From: Paracoccaceae bacterium
GTDB taxonomy: Bacteria > Pseudomonadota > Alphaproteobacteria > Rhodobacterales > Rhodobacteraceae
Direction of reading: 5' to 3'
DNA: 64,000 nucleotides
Assembly: GCA_022823605.1 (NCBI GenBank)
Contig: JAJEHS010000001.1
Coordinates: 124,001 to 188,000 of the forward strand
The notes under the pieces are model-generated. The model saw nothing but the letters and a program-made list of their open reading frames with translations. It had not been told where the DNA came from and did no database searches. The position numbers and the translations under genes are program-made. This document shows positions 43,601 through 51,875 of this stretch, one piece after another (within the stretch, counting starts at the first letter, position 1; each line of letters begins with the position of its first letter).

Positions 43601-45079
43601 TTATGGTAAACAATCGATGTATTCTTCCTGATCCCAATCGGAGACCGAATGCATGAACCGTTCCCACTCATCGGTTTTGTATTCATGATACAAGCGGTAC
43701 ATTTCACCAGGCATGCCACCTTGAATGATTTCATCATTGGCCAAGGCTTCAAGGGCTTCACCAAGTGACATCGGCAGTTTACGGACATCCTTGCCGGCTT
43801 TGATTGCCTCGTAAATGTTTCTTTCCTCGGGTTCGCCCGGATCAAGGTTGTTTTCTATACCATCCTTGACGGCAGCCAGAATGACCGATCCCATAAGGTA
43901 TGGATTGACCATTGAATCGACCGATCTGTATTCAAACCTTCCGGGTGCGGATACCCGCAAACCGGTGGTTCTATTTTGAAAGCCCCAATCGGCAAAGACA
44001 GGTGCCCAGAAACCGGTATCCCAAAGTCTGCGGTATGAATTTACAGTAGATGAACCAACTGCTGTCAATGCCCTGAGGTGTTTGACAATTCCACCGATGG
44101 CCATCAATCCAACCTTGCCAGGCATTCTGGGATTATCCGAATCAGGCATGAAGGTGTTTTCACCACCAACCGTATACATGTAATTGTCTTTCATGCCTGG
44201 CAGGTTGTTCGGGTCATTGCCCACCCTGCTGAATGATTTTTCACCACCTTTCCAAAGCGAGAGATTGTGATGACAACCGGAAGCAGAAACACCCATAAAC
44301 GGTTTTGACATGAAACAGGCAATCAGATTGAACTCCCTGGCAACCTGGGCACAAATTTGCCGGTAGGTTGTAAGGCGGTCAGCATTCTTCAAAACGTCAT
44401 CAAACATCCAGTTGAGTTCCAACTGCCCGGGAGCATCTTCATGATCTCCTTGAATCATGTCCAGTCCCATCTTGCGGGCATATTCGATAACCTTCATGTA
44501 AACCGGACGTAGTGATTCAAATTGATCGATGTGATAACAGAACGGTTTGGAGAACCCGCCTGCAGGTTTTCCATCCTCACCCCTTTTAAGCCACATCATT
44601 TCGGGTTCGGTACCCATCCTCAACTGCAAGCCATGCTTGTTCTGGAACTCATCATGGAGGCGACGCAAATTCCCCCTGCAATCGGCAGTCAGAAATGCAC
44701 CGGGATCTTCCGGCTCTTCCCTGTTTCGGAAAAGGGTGCAATAAAATCTGGCAATCTTCGGTTCCCATGGCAATTGCATCATGGTTTCAGGTTCGGGTAT
44801 ACCTACCAGTTCGGCAGCCTCGGGTCCATAACCCAGATAATCGCCATGACGATTCGTAAACAGGTTCACGGTTGCACCATAAACTAGTTGAAATCCCTTT
44901 TTGGCAATGCTTTCCCAGTGGTCTGCAGGAATGCCCTTGCCCATAATTTTCCCGGTGACAGAGACAAATTGCAAATAAATGTACTCGACACCCAATTTAT
45001 CAATTTTTGCCCTTACCTCCTTGACCTGTTCATCCCGACCAGGGGCATTAACAAATTTTTCGATATCCGTTTCTGGCAT
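43601..45079 (-). CDS. Glutamine synthetase family protein (GlnT-like, not GmaS)
   Basis: A 492-aa glutamine-synthetase-fold ligase. The catalytic core is seen in GTEPEMMWLKRG, GDHEDAPGQLELNW, GCHHNLSLW, PGRFEYRSVDSMVNPYL. It has a longer N-terminus than the 425-aa GmaS encoded at 51876-53153, from which it differs throughout. Its company (FAD oxidoreductase, mgsABC) recalls the rhizobial glnT-glxBCD arrangement. It probably ligates glutamate to an amine; whether ammonia, methylamine or another N-methyl compound is not evident. A 21-base gap separates it from the upstream FAD gene. Confidence 0.85.
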   Translation of the reverse strand: MPETDIEKFVNAPGRDEQVKEVRAKIDKLGVEYIYLQFVSVTGKIMGKGIPADHWESIAKKGFQLVYGATVNLFTNRHGDYLGYGPEAAELVGIPEPETMMQLPWEPKIARFYCTLFRNREEPEDPGAFLTADCRGNLRRLHDEFQNKHGLQLRMGTEPEMMWLKRGEDGKPAGGFSKPFCYHIDQFESLRPVYMKVIEYARKMGLDMIQGDHEDAPGQLELNWMFDDVLKNADRLTTYRQICAQVAREFNLIACFMSKPFMGVSASGCHHNLSLWKGGEKSFSRVGNDPNNLPGMKDNYMYTVGGENTFMPDSDNPRMPGKVGLMAIGGIVKHLRALTAVGSSTVNSYRRLWDTGFWAPVFADWGFQNRTTGLRVSAPGRFEYRSVDSMVNPYLMGSVILAAVKDGIENNLDPGEPEERNIYEAIKAGKDVRKLPMSLGEALEALANDEIIQGGMPGEMYRLYHEYKTDEWERFMHSVSDWDQEEYIDCLP

Positions 45080-45100
45080 ACTACCTCCTATTTTACTTTT

Positions 45101-46444
45101 CTAACTCCACGGGTACGGACTGTTTGAAACGGGATGCAATTCCCCATTTTCAAAACGGGAAAACCTGAATGGCTCCAGCAATTCCTGATTCTCACCCATA
45201 ACTTCATCGGCCACAAGGTGACCAACACCTAGCATTTTCCAACCGTGATTGGAATCTGCAATTATAAACACATTTTCATTGAATTTATCAAATACCGGAA
45301 AACTGTCAGGTGTAAAACATCCTATTCCGCCAGATGGTTCTCTATGGTATTTGGGCATTGTTCCTTCAAATCGCTTGTGACAATGGGCCAATGCCGAAAC
45401 CCACATATGAGCAAATTCCTGACTGGAAACAAACTCTGGACTTGAAGGTCCGTAGGGGTCTATCGCCACTTCATCAACCGGTGTATTCACCTTGTAGGGA
45501 GAAGCGCCTCCCTGAACTCCACCAAAATGCCAATCCGGCTTATAGTAAATGCCCCACATTTCCTCTGTAATTACCGAACCATCAACATCCGAGTAGAGTG
45601 GTGCATCGGTGTCCACATGAATAACCGGTGGCATTTTACCATCATCAGTTAGGAGGGCTTCGGGTGGAACCGTAAGAACACCCTCTTCCAGCTGCCAATA
45701 TCTCCACATGTCAACATTCTTGTGAATTTCCCCATCCAGATCTTTCACTGTAATCTGCTTGGGTAGATCAAGCATGGACCAAAAATCCCTAACCCAGGGA
45801 CCAGCACCAATAATTATCTGCTCGCAGGTTATATCACCCTTGTCTGTAACTACAGTGGAAACTGCATTCGATGTCGAATCAGTTATAAACCCCTTGACTT
45901 CAATCCCTGAAATTATTCGTACCCCGAGTTTCTCCACTTTTGCCGACAATCCATACATTGCCTTAGTATTGTTGGAGTATCCACCTCTTTTTTCGTGCAG
46001 AACCGAGGTAATGTTTTTTGCCTGCCAATCCTCGAACATGCCCCTCATGTAATTCGTGGAAGCATTTTCACCTTCTATGAAAACACTTTCGTATCCTATT
46101 TCCTGTTGCTGTTCAAAGATTGTTCGCACATCTTCTCTCATAGCCTCACATGATATCTGCATATATCCAACCGGATGATAGCTCAGACCTTCGGGGTCGG
46201 ACTCCCAAACATCCACGGAATGTGCCATAAGCCTCCTCATGGCAGGTTGGAAATAGTTGTTTCTTACAACTCCACAGGCAATACCGGAGGCACCCGAGGC
46301 AATGCCGGATTTATCAAGAACAACTATTCTGCCTTCAACCTCTTCACCTTTGTCAATTAGTTTTTGTGCCAATCTCCAAGAGGTAGAGAGCCCATGAATA
46401 CCGGCACCAATAATTACAAATTCCACATGTTCAGGAATAGCCAT
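45101..46444 (-). CDS. FAD-dependent oxidoreductase, sarcosine-oxidase-beta-like
   Basis: A 447-aa flavoprotein of the DAO/sarcosine-oxidase superfamily. The dinucleotide-binding motif IIGAGIHGLSTSWRLA lies near residue 11, with GVVRNNYFQ, IIGAGPWVRDF and the C-terminal GWKMLGVGHLVADE. Such enzymes oxidise N-methyl or secondary amino groups. It lacks the GGTVRHDAVVWG covalent-flavin segment of MgdA/SoxB. It is the first gene of the nine-gene minus-strand operon, with GGAGGA before the ATG, and is divergent from a GntR regulator. Confidence 0.88.
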   Translation of the reverse strand: MAIPEHVEFVIIGAGIHGLSTSWRLAQKLIDKGEEVEGRIVVLDKSGIASGASGIACGVVRNNYFQPAMRRLMAHSVDVWESDPEGLSYHPVGYMQISCEAMREDVRTIFEQQQEIGYESVFIEGENASTNYMRGMFEDWQAKNITSVLHEKRGGYSNNTKAMYGLSAKVEKLGVRIISGIEVKGFITDSTSNAVSTVVTDKGDITCEQIIIGAGPWVRDFWSMLDLPKQITVKDLDGEIHKNVDMWRYWQLEEGVLTVPPEALLTDDGKMPPVIHVDTDAPLYSDVDGSVITEEMWGIYYKPDWHFGGVQGGASPYKVNTPVDEVAIDPYGPSSPEFVSSQEFAHMWVSALAHCHKRFEGTMPKYHREPSGGIGCFTPDSFPVFDKFNENVFIIADSNHGWKMLGVGHLVADEVMGENQELLEPFRFSRFENGELHPVSNSPYPWS

Positions 46445-46566
46445 TAATCCTCCGCCAAAACCAAAATCATCATTAAATTCAATTTATGCATTTTGAAATA
46501 TCTTAAAATGAACCAATTTTATAACAGGTTAAACCAAAAAAATGCCATTTATTGATTTTTTTCTTG

Positions 46567-46597
46567 TTTTGGTATATTTTTGGTTTGTTATTTTGGT
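46567..46597 (+). promoter_or_regulatory. Three spaced TTTTGGT repeats before the GntR gene
   Basis: TTTTGGT occurs at 46567, 46578 and 46591 (11- and 13-base steps), just upstream of the regulator start. Inverse ACCAA copies occur further left in the same spacer. They could be operator half-sites of the divergent GntR protein. Confidence 0.35.
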
Positions 46598-46605
46598 TTG
46601 ATTAT

Positions 46606-47283
46606 ATGGAAAAACGAAAATCATACTCTGACATTGCAGCTCAATTGCGTGGGGAAATATACGCTGGTGGTTACAAGATGAATGACCGCTTTCCCCCGGA
46701 AAGGGAGTTGGCAGAAAAAATGAAAGCATCTAGAGGAACCGTTAGAAAGGCCCTTGGGCAACTTGAGAGTGAGGGTTTGGTAGCCATCGCGAATAACAGT
46801 GGAACCTACGTTAGGTTTAACACCAAAAGTTTTCGTCAGCCCATTTTCGAATCAGCTCGTCCTCTCGAATTGATGGATGCACGTTTTGCTTTTGAACCAC
46901 ATATTTGCAGATTGTCTGTTCTGAATGCGCGTCCCATAGACATTCTCGAAATATCCGGTATCCTGGATTCCATGGAAACCAAGGTAAATGATGCTGTTGC
47001 CTTTGCCAATCTGGATACACAATTTCATATGAAACTGGTTGCTACCACAGGCAATCCCCTGCTTGAATGGATCGCCATGCAAATCAATTCGGTTCGAGGC
47101 AACCAGTCATGGACCCGAATGAGAAAACTTACACTTGAGCCCAACATAATTTACCAATACAATCTGCAACACCGACAAATACTGGATGCGATCAAATTCA
47201 GGGAACCTGAACTTGCTGCTGAACGGATGAAGGAACATCTTGAAACCGCCAGGCTTTCCTTGACTAGGGCATCTGCCACCTGA
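46606..47283 (+). CDS. GntR/FadR-family transcriptional regulator
   Basis: A 225-aa regulator with an N-terminal winged helix-turn-helix (FPPERELAEKMKASRGTVRKALGQLESEGLV, here split: FPPERELAEKM then RGTVRKAL) and a C-terminal FCD ligand domain with the metal histidines in LDTQFHMKL and HRQILDAI plus a late EHLE. The ATG at 46606 gives the normal GntR N-terminus; the longer frame from 46552 would add 18 hydrophobic residues that do not belong to the family. It diverges from the amine operon across 161 bases and most likely controls it in response to an organic acid or amine-derived ligand. Confidence 0.88.
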   Translation: MEKRKSYSDIAAQLRGEIYAGGYKMNDRFPPERELAEKMKASRGTVRKALGQLESEGLVAIANNSGTYVRFNTKSFRQPIFESARPLELMDARFAFEPHICRLSVLNARPIDILEISGILDSMETKVNDAVAFANLDTQFHMKLVATTGNPLLEWIAMQINSVRGNQSWTRMRKLTLEPNIIYQYNLQHRQILDAIKFREPELAAERMKEHLETARLSLTRASAT

Positions 47284-47333
47284 ATTAACAAACAATTTCT
47301 CCTTGAGATAAGCATAAGTTAGTGAGATTTTCG

Positions 47334-48017
47334 ATGAACAAACTACCGTATCTGTTTCTTGGTTTTTTGGTAATGCTTGCGGGATTTCCGGGTATCATTC
47401 AAGCCAATCAAAGTTGTGCTGATTCGTTAACTGGGGATTTCTACAAAAAAGTCATCCCCATCAATCTTGACCGATGTCTAGATGAACAGCCCGCGCTCAT
47501 AAAACTAACCACTTCTGGTGGATTAACCGTCCTTCATCTGGCTGCAGGCAATACCCAAGATCCCGAAATTATCAATATTCTGATAAATGCCGGTGCCAAT
47601 ATTGAAACCAAGAGCAGTGAGGGATTTACACCCTTGCACATAGCTGCAGCACATAACACCAACCCCACAATCACCAAAGCATTTCTTGATGCTGGTGCCA
47701 ACATCGAAGCCAAGGCTGAATTGGGACTGACCCCTTTGCATTCAGCAGCTGCCTATAACACCAATAACGAGATAATCGAAGTACTACTTGATGCAGGAGC
47801 ACAAATCAATCCAAAAATTGTTTTGATTGGTTGGACACCTTTGCACGCAGCAGCTGCCTATAATGGTAATCCGAATATTATTGTAACCTTGCTTGATAAC
47901 GGGGCTGATCCAGGGGAACCGGACTCACAGGGGAAAATCCCCCTCGATCTTCTATCTGAGAATACTAATCTGGCTTATGACAAAAATATTTATGAAAGAC
48001 TTTCTGAAGGAAAGTAA
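47334..48017 (+). CDS. Exported ankyrin-repeat protein
   Basis: A 227-aa protein with a signal peptide (LFLGFLVMLAGFPG then an alanine cleavage region) and four ankyrin repeats from about residue 55 to 205: each has the TxLHxAA helix start (TVLHLAAG, TPLHIAAAH, TPLHSAAAY, TPLHAAAAY) and a LLDAGANIE-type turn. Two cysteines near the N-terminus of the mature chain could form a disulfide. The role is protein binding in the periplasm; the partner is unknown. I used the ATG at 47334; a GTG four codons earlier is in frame. It stands alone between the GntR gene and the restriction system. Confidence 0.85.
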   Translation: MNKLPYLFLGFLVMLAGFPGIIQANQSCADSLTGDFYKKVIPINLDRCLDEQPALIKLTTSGGLTVLHLAAGNTQDPEIINILINAGANIETKSSEGFTPLHIAAAHNTNPTITKAFLDAGANIEAKAELGLTPLHSAAAYNTNNEIIEVLLDAGAQINPKIVLIGWTPLHAAAAYNGNPNIIVTLLDNGADPGEPDSQGKIPLDLLSENTNLAYDKNIYERLSEGK

Positions 48018-48146
48018 AATCCTGATTTTTGTTCTGAAATGATCAGATGTTTTAAAATCAGAACTACAAGCAATGTAAATCCACATTGGTTTTCATGATC
48101 TACCGATATGTGTTCCTTAATTTCGTTCATAAAATGGTTGATTCCT

Positions 48147-49175
48147 ATGGATTTTACAAAAGATAAATACACTGAGGCAATTAGTAAAAGCGAGATAACG
48201 ATCTATGACACAACAAGATTAGATCTAAAGATACCCACCCCTAATCTGGAAATTATCCTAAATAAATATATGAAAGGTATTTCTGTAGAAGGCTATGCTC
48301 TAAGATCAAGATCAAAATTCATTAAGCAAAATGTATGTTCTGCCTTGGGTTACCCTGTACCCTTAAATTTTAAACGAACCAAACCTCGTTTTCCTGGTCA
48401 AAATTTTGATGTCTATAGTCAAAAATCAAATAATCTTCAGGTCTGGAATGAGGATATTGAGCTTGAGAGGCGTTATGTAATAATTCGAATTGGGGTAAAT
48501 AATAAAATAGAAAAAGTAAAAGTAGTATCGGGCAATAAACTTAAGGAACTGGATAATACCGGTACTTTGACCAAAAAATATCAGGCAAGAGTTCGTTCGG
48601 AGACTGAACAATCTGTGTTGGTTACCGAAAAGGATTCGGATTTGCTGAAAAGCATCACTAAAAACGGTATAAAAATCGATCCTGAGTGGAGTCCAGTGAA
48701 CTTTCCCGAATCCAACCAATTGATTTCGATTAATGATCTTTACAAGAAGCTTGAATCTCTTAATGGGAAATTAATTCCCAATAGTGGGAATGATCAAGAA
48801 CGGAGGAGAGGAGATGAACTTCACAAAAAAATTTGTGAGGTACTGGGTTATAAATATATAGATGATGGACAGTTTCCTGATATTATGCATCAATTATTGG
48901 AAGTAAAACTTCAGACATCACCCACGATTGACTTGGGTTTAATCAATCCAACTTGTAAGAAAATCATGGATATCCCCAAAATAGAGGGAAAAAGAGTTAG
49001 GTATTGTGATGTTCGATATGCAGTTTTCTTTGGTAAATCAGAAGATGATAATATTAAACTGACACACTTCTATTTAACAACAGGAGAGAAATTTTTTCAA
49101 TTCTCTGACCAGACCGGAGGAAAAGTCTCTAACAAAAAAATACAAATTCCTTTACCGGCTGGATTCTTCGACTAA
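48147..49175 (+). CDS. Putative type II restriction endonuclease (PD-(D/E)XK)
   Basis: A 342-aa protein next to a convergent DNA methyltransferase. Near residue 245 it has FPDIMHQLLEVK, fitting the PD-(D/E)XK catalytic core (Asp245, Glu252, Lys254), preceded by a helix with a conserved-looking glutamate (RRGDELHKKICE). I do not recognise the subfamily, and the target site cannot be predicted. The ATG at 48147 was chosen over one 39 bases upstream that would add a hydrophobic run. The gene is visibly richer in A and T than its neighbours, as expected of a mobile restriction cassette. Confidence 0.72.
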   Translation: MDFTKDKYTEAISKSEITIYDTTRLDLKIPTPNLEIILNKYMKGISVEGYALRSRSKFIKQNVCSALGYPVPLNFKRTKPRFPGQNFDVYSQKSNNLQVWNEDIELERRYVIIRIGVNNKIEKVKVVSGNKLKELDNTGTLTKKYQARVRSETEQSVLVTEKDSDLLKSITKNGIKIDPEWSPVNFPESNQLISINDLYKKLESLNGKLIPNSGNDQERRRGDELHKKICEVLGYKYIDDGQFPDIMHQLLEVKLQTSPTIDLGLINPTCKKIMDIPKIEGKRVRYCDVRYAVFFGKSEDDNIKLTHFYLTTGEKFFQFSDQTGGKVSNKKIQIPLPAGFFD

Positions 49176-49185
49176 TGCAGATAAT

Positions 49186-50898
49186 TCAAATTATACAATT
49201 TGAATTTCCCGTAAACCCCTTCCAAATCATACTATTTACCTCAAGTTTTAAACTATCAGCAATTTTAGATGGTGTAAGTTCAAATATTTGTTTTGATTTT
49301 TGTACAATAGATTGACCGAGGGAACTGTGAACATCGAGTAAAGGAAATTTTTCAACGTATTGAGTAATGAATCTTCTTCGACCTGCATATAGTTTATTAT
49401 TGAAACAAAGGTCATAATAATAAATTATGAATGAAGAATTGCCTATGGCTGCTGCTAACCAAAGTAGATCAATTTCTGATGGATCCTTAGGTACAATCCA
49501 ATAACAGTCACCATTAACCACAGAGCAACTAAAATCCATCCAAAATTTTGGTTGATCAGCAATGTCATTAAAAACAAGCTTTGGATATTTCCATGCATCA
49601 GGATCCTGAGGAACCCAAATTTCGTACCACTTCCGACCCGAATCAATTAGGTACTTTCTTTTTTCAAGTAACTTTCTGTTTGATAGTAAATAGGCGTGGG
49701 AACAGGGATATTTTGTTAAATCAACAGCCTTACGCTGGCCATCAACTACTTCATGTGGATAGAGTATTTGTCTTGGATTTTTTAATGTTAATGTTTTATA
49801 ACTTTGAGCAATATGATGGGTACTAAGAGGTTTTAGGAGTTCTGGCCGACAATTCAAATTCATTTCATTCCAATCATTACGAATAAATATTTTATCAGCG
49901 CATGTTTTAACTCCCACTCGTATTTTACCGATATCTCGAAAAGTTCCCTTGCTGTTATCTTCTACTTTCCTTAACCAAGAAATATTTTTTTTCGTCAAGA
50001 GACGCCAAACACCATATTGATGTCCTTCAGTGTCCAATTTTCCATGCTTGACCTGAAAATTTCGACCATCCCTAATTTTTACGATTCCATTTTCATTTAG
50101 GGCAGAAATAGCATCTGAAGTTATCTTTCTTGAGGGTTTTGAAGTCTCATAAATCGTTGTAAATAATGGTTGTATACTTTGTTTATCACCCTTTTTTCTA
50201 ACTACCAGTACTGCGGGTAAAATTGCAGCACTAAAAAGTTTTGTATCTCCCAAATCCCAAGTATGTAGCAAATCAAATTTATCTATTAGCTCATTTCTTA
50301 CCTTCGACCCGGATTTAGTAGTCATAAAACGATTAGATACAATTATACCAGCAATTCCATTGGGCCTGAGTACTTTAGAAATACCCACAACAAATGGATA
50401 ATATAAATCTATACGTCCTGATAAGTCGAATTGCTTCGAAATTAACTGCGACTTTTTAGTACCTAATATTTGGGTTCGAACATAGGGCGGATTGGCTATA
50501 ATGATGTCAAAACCATTCAAAATATTTACTTGGGGTAGATTACCAAATTTGAACTCCTTGAAAATGTACTCTAAGAAATCACCTTTTTTGAAAAACACAG
50601 AAATATTTGGGAATTGCTCAAGTCTTATCTTTGCATTGTGCAAAGCATTTGAATTAATCTCAAACCCATAAACTTCAATCTTAACATTTTTAGGAAGATC
50701 AAGATTGTTTAGAAGGCATACGAGGAGCTCGCCATCACCTAATGCGGGGTCCAAAATACGTATTGTTTTGCTGGTTTCAATTAAATTAACATATTTGATT
50801 ATTTGCTGTGAAACAAAATCGGCTAATTTTTTTGGCGTATAAACCGCACCTGATACTTTGTTATCTGAAACCAAATCATGATGATTTCTGACATGCAT
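49186..50898 (-). CDS. Type II N6-adenine DNA methyltransferase
   Basis: A 570-aa methyltransferase of the gamma (TaqI/Eco57I-like) class. Motif X is GAVYTPKKLADFVSQQ (about 17-33), motif I DPALGDGE (50-57), motif IV NPPY (136-139), with the order X-I-IV typical of N6-adenine enzymes. The 350-residue C-terminal part would be the target-recognition domain. It protects DNA from the nuclease encoded at 48147-49175, with which it converges (ten-base gap). The AT-rich base composition matches the nuclease and differs from the flanking amine genes. Confidence 0.88.
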   Translation of the reverse strand: MHVRNHHDLVSDNKVSGAVYTPKKLADFVSQQIIKYVNLIETSKTIRILDPALGDGELLVCLLNNLDLPKNVKIEVYGFEINSNALHNAKIRLEQFPNISVFFKKGDFLEYIFKEFKFGNLPQVNILNGFDIIIANPPYVRTQILGTKKSQLISKQFDLSGRIDLYYPFVVGISKVLRPNGIAGIIVSNRFMTTKSGSKVRNELIDKFDLLHTWDLGDTKLFSAAILPAVLVVRKKGDKQSIQPLFTTIYETSKPSRKITSDAISALNENGIVKIRDGRNFQVKHGKLDTEGHQYGVWRLLTKKNISWLRKVEDNSKGTFRDIGKIRVGVKTCADKIFIRNDWNEMNLNCRPELLKPLSTHHIAQSYKTLTLKNPRQILYPHEVVDGQRKAVDLTKYPCSHAYLLSNRKLLEKRKYLIDSGRKWYEIWVPQDPDAWKYPKLVFNDIADQPKFWMDFSCSVVNGDCYWIVPKDPSEIDLLWLAAAIGNSSFIIYYYDLCFNNKLYAGRRRFITQYVEKFPLLDVHSSLGQSIVQKSKQIFELTPSKIADSLKLEVNSMIWKGFTGNSNCII

Positions 50899-51030
50899 GA
50901 AATGATAGCTCCCTTAAATTATTATTGGTTTTTTTGACACTTCAATAAATTAAAACTGCCATTTAATTATAAACAATTTTTCTTACGAATCGGTCCTTAG
51001 GCTTTTTTTTGTTGAGAGCCGGTGGAAATC

Positions 51031-51044
51031 ATAAATATATTTAT
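51031..51044. repeat. Perfect AT palindrome
   Basis: ATAAATATATTTAT is a 14-base perfect palindrome in the 196-base spacer between the methyltransferase gene and the amidotransferase gene. It may be a protein-binding site or chance in AT-rich sequence. Confidence 0.3.
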
Positions 51045-51094
51045 ATTATCGCCTAGATCACTGCCAATCCAGTATTTGGATAATTTTTAATCTT

Positions 51095-51811
51095 TTATTT
51101 GGATGCTGCATGTAACCAATTGATGTAGACTCGCTCAGCCATTGATTCAAAATTACTCATTACACGGTTGCAATCACTTCGCAAGCGGGAAACTCCTCCT
51201 TGACCAAATGTCTTGTCCAAGGCTGATTCGTAAGCAGGTATTTCAGCCCAGTTATCAACGGTATTAGGTTCAACTTCCAAATGAAACTGTACCGAGAATG
51301 CACGGGTGTACCAACTCATTGCCTGGATTTTACAGAGAGGTGAGTTTGCCAGACAAACCGCACCTTCGGGCATTTGCTGAACTTCGGCACCATGCCACTG
51401 CAAACAGTCGAAAGTGTCCGGTATACCATCAAAGAAAATACTTTCACTTCCCTCTTCAGTAAGATCTACTCCCATGACCCCGACTTCGGGGGATTCGGAC
51501 TTGCCGCATTTGCCGCCAAGTGCTTCGGCAAGTAATTGATGTCCAAGGCATAGCCCCAAGAAGGGCAATCCCCTTTCCTTGACCGCTTCTCTGATGAATT
51601 CCTTTTCAGGTTTAAGCCAAGGGTGAATATCCTCTTCCCAGACATCCATGGGTCCACCAAGGACCCAAAGAGCATCATAGCCATCCAGACCAGGCAATTG
51701 TTCACCTTCATCAAGTTCAATCGGATCCCAGGTATGTCCATCATCTCGTAGCATTTTCCTGAATGAACCAGGATGTTCGACCTTGGCATGTTGAAGTACC
51801 AGAATATGCAT
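51095..51811 (-). CDS. Class I glutamine amidotransferase (GMP-synthase-like)
   Basis: A 238-aa stand-alone class I amidotransferase. The nucleophile elbow is LGLCLGHQLLAEALGG, and the catalytic His-Glu pair is in FSVQFHLEVE. There is no synthase domain. It follows gmaS by 64 bases on the same strand, so it could hydrolyse gamma-glutamyl amides formed by GmaS or act in nitrogen release; this is inference from position. AGGGGGAAAA precedes the ATG. Confidence 0.88.
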   Translation of the reverse strand: MHILVLQHAKVEHPGSFRKMLRDDGHTWDPIELDEGEQLPGLDGYDALWVLGGPMDVWEEDIHPWLKPEKEFIREAVKERGLPFLGLCLGHQLLAEALGGKCGKSESPEVGVMGVDLTEEGSESIFFDGIPDTFDCLQWHGAEVQQMPEGAVCLANSPLCKIQAMSWYTRAFSVQFHLEVEPNTVDNWAEIPAYESALDKTFGQGGVSRLRSDCNRVMSNFESMAERVYINWLHAASK

Positions 51812-51875
51812 TGGCTTTTCCCCCTTGAGGTTGGTTTAACTTTTAGTGGGCATTTCAGCCCTGAATGGGAAGACC

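Noticed and set aside
46552-46605. 18-codon hydrophobic extension of the GntR regulator
   Set aside because: GntR proteins start close to the winged helix; the extension is AT-rich spacer read as Phe, Leu and Trp and carries the candidate operator repeats.
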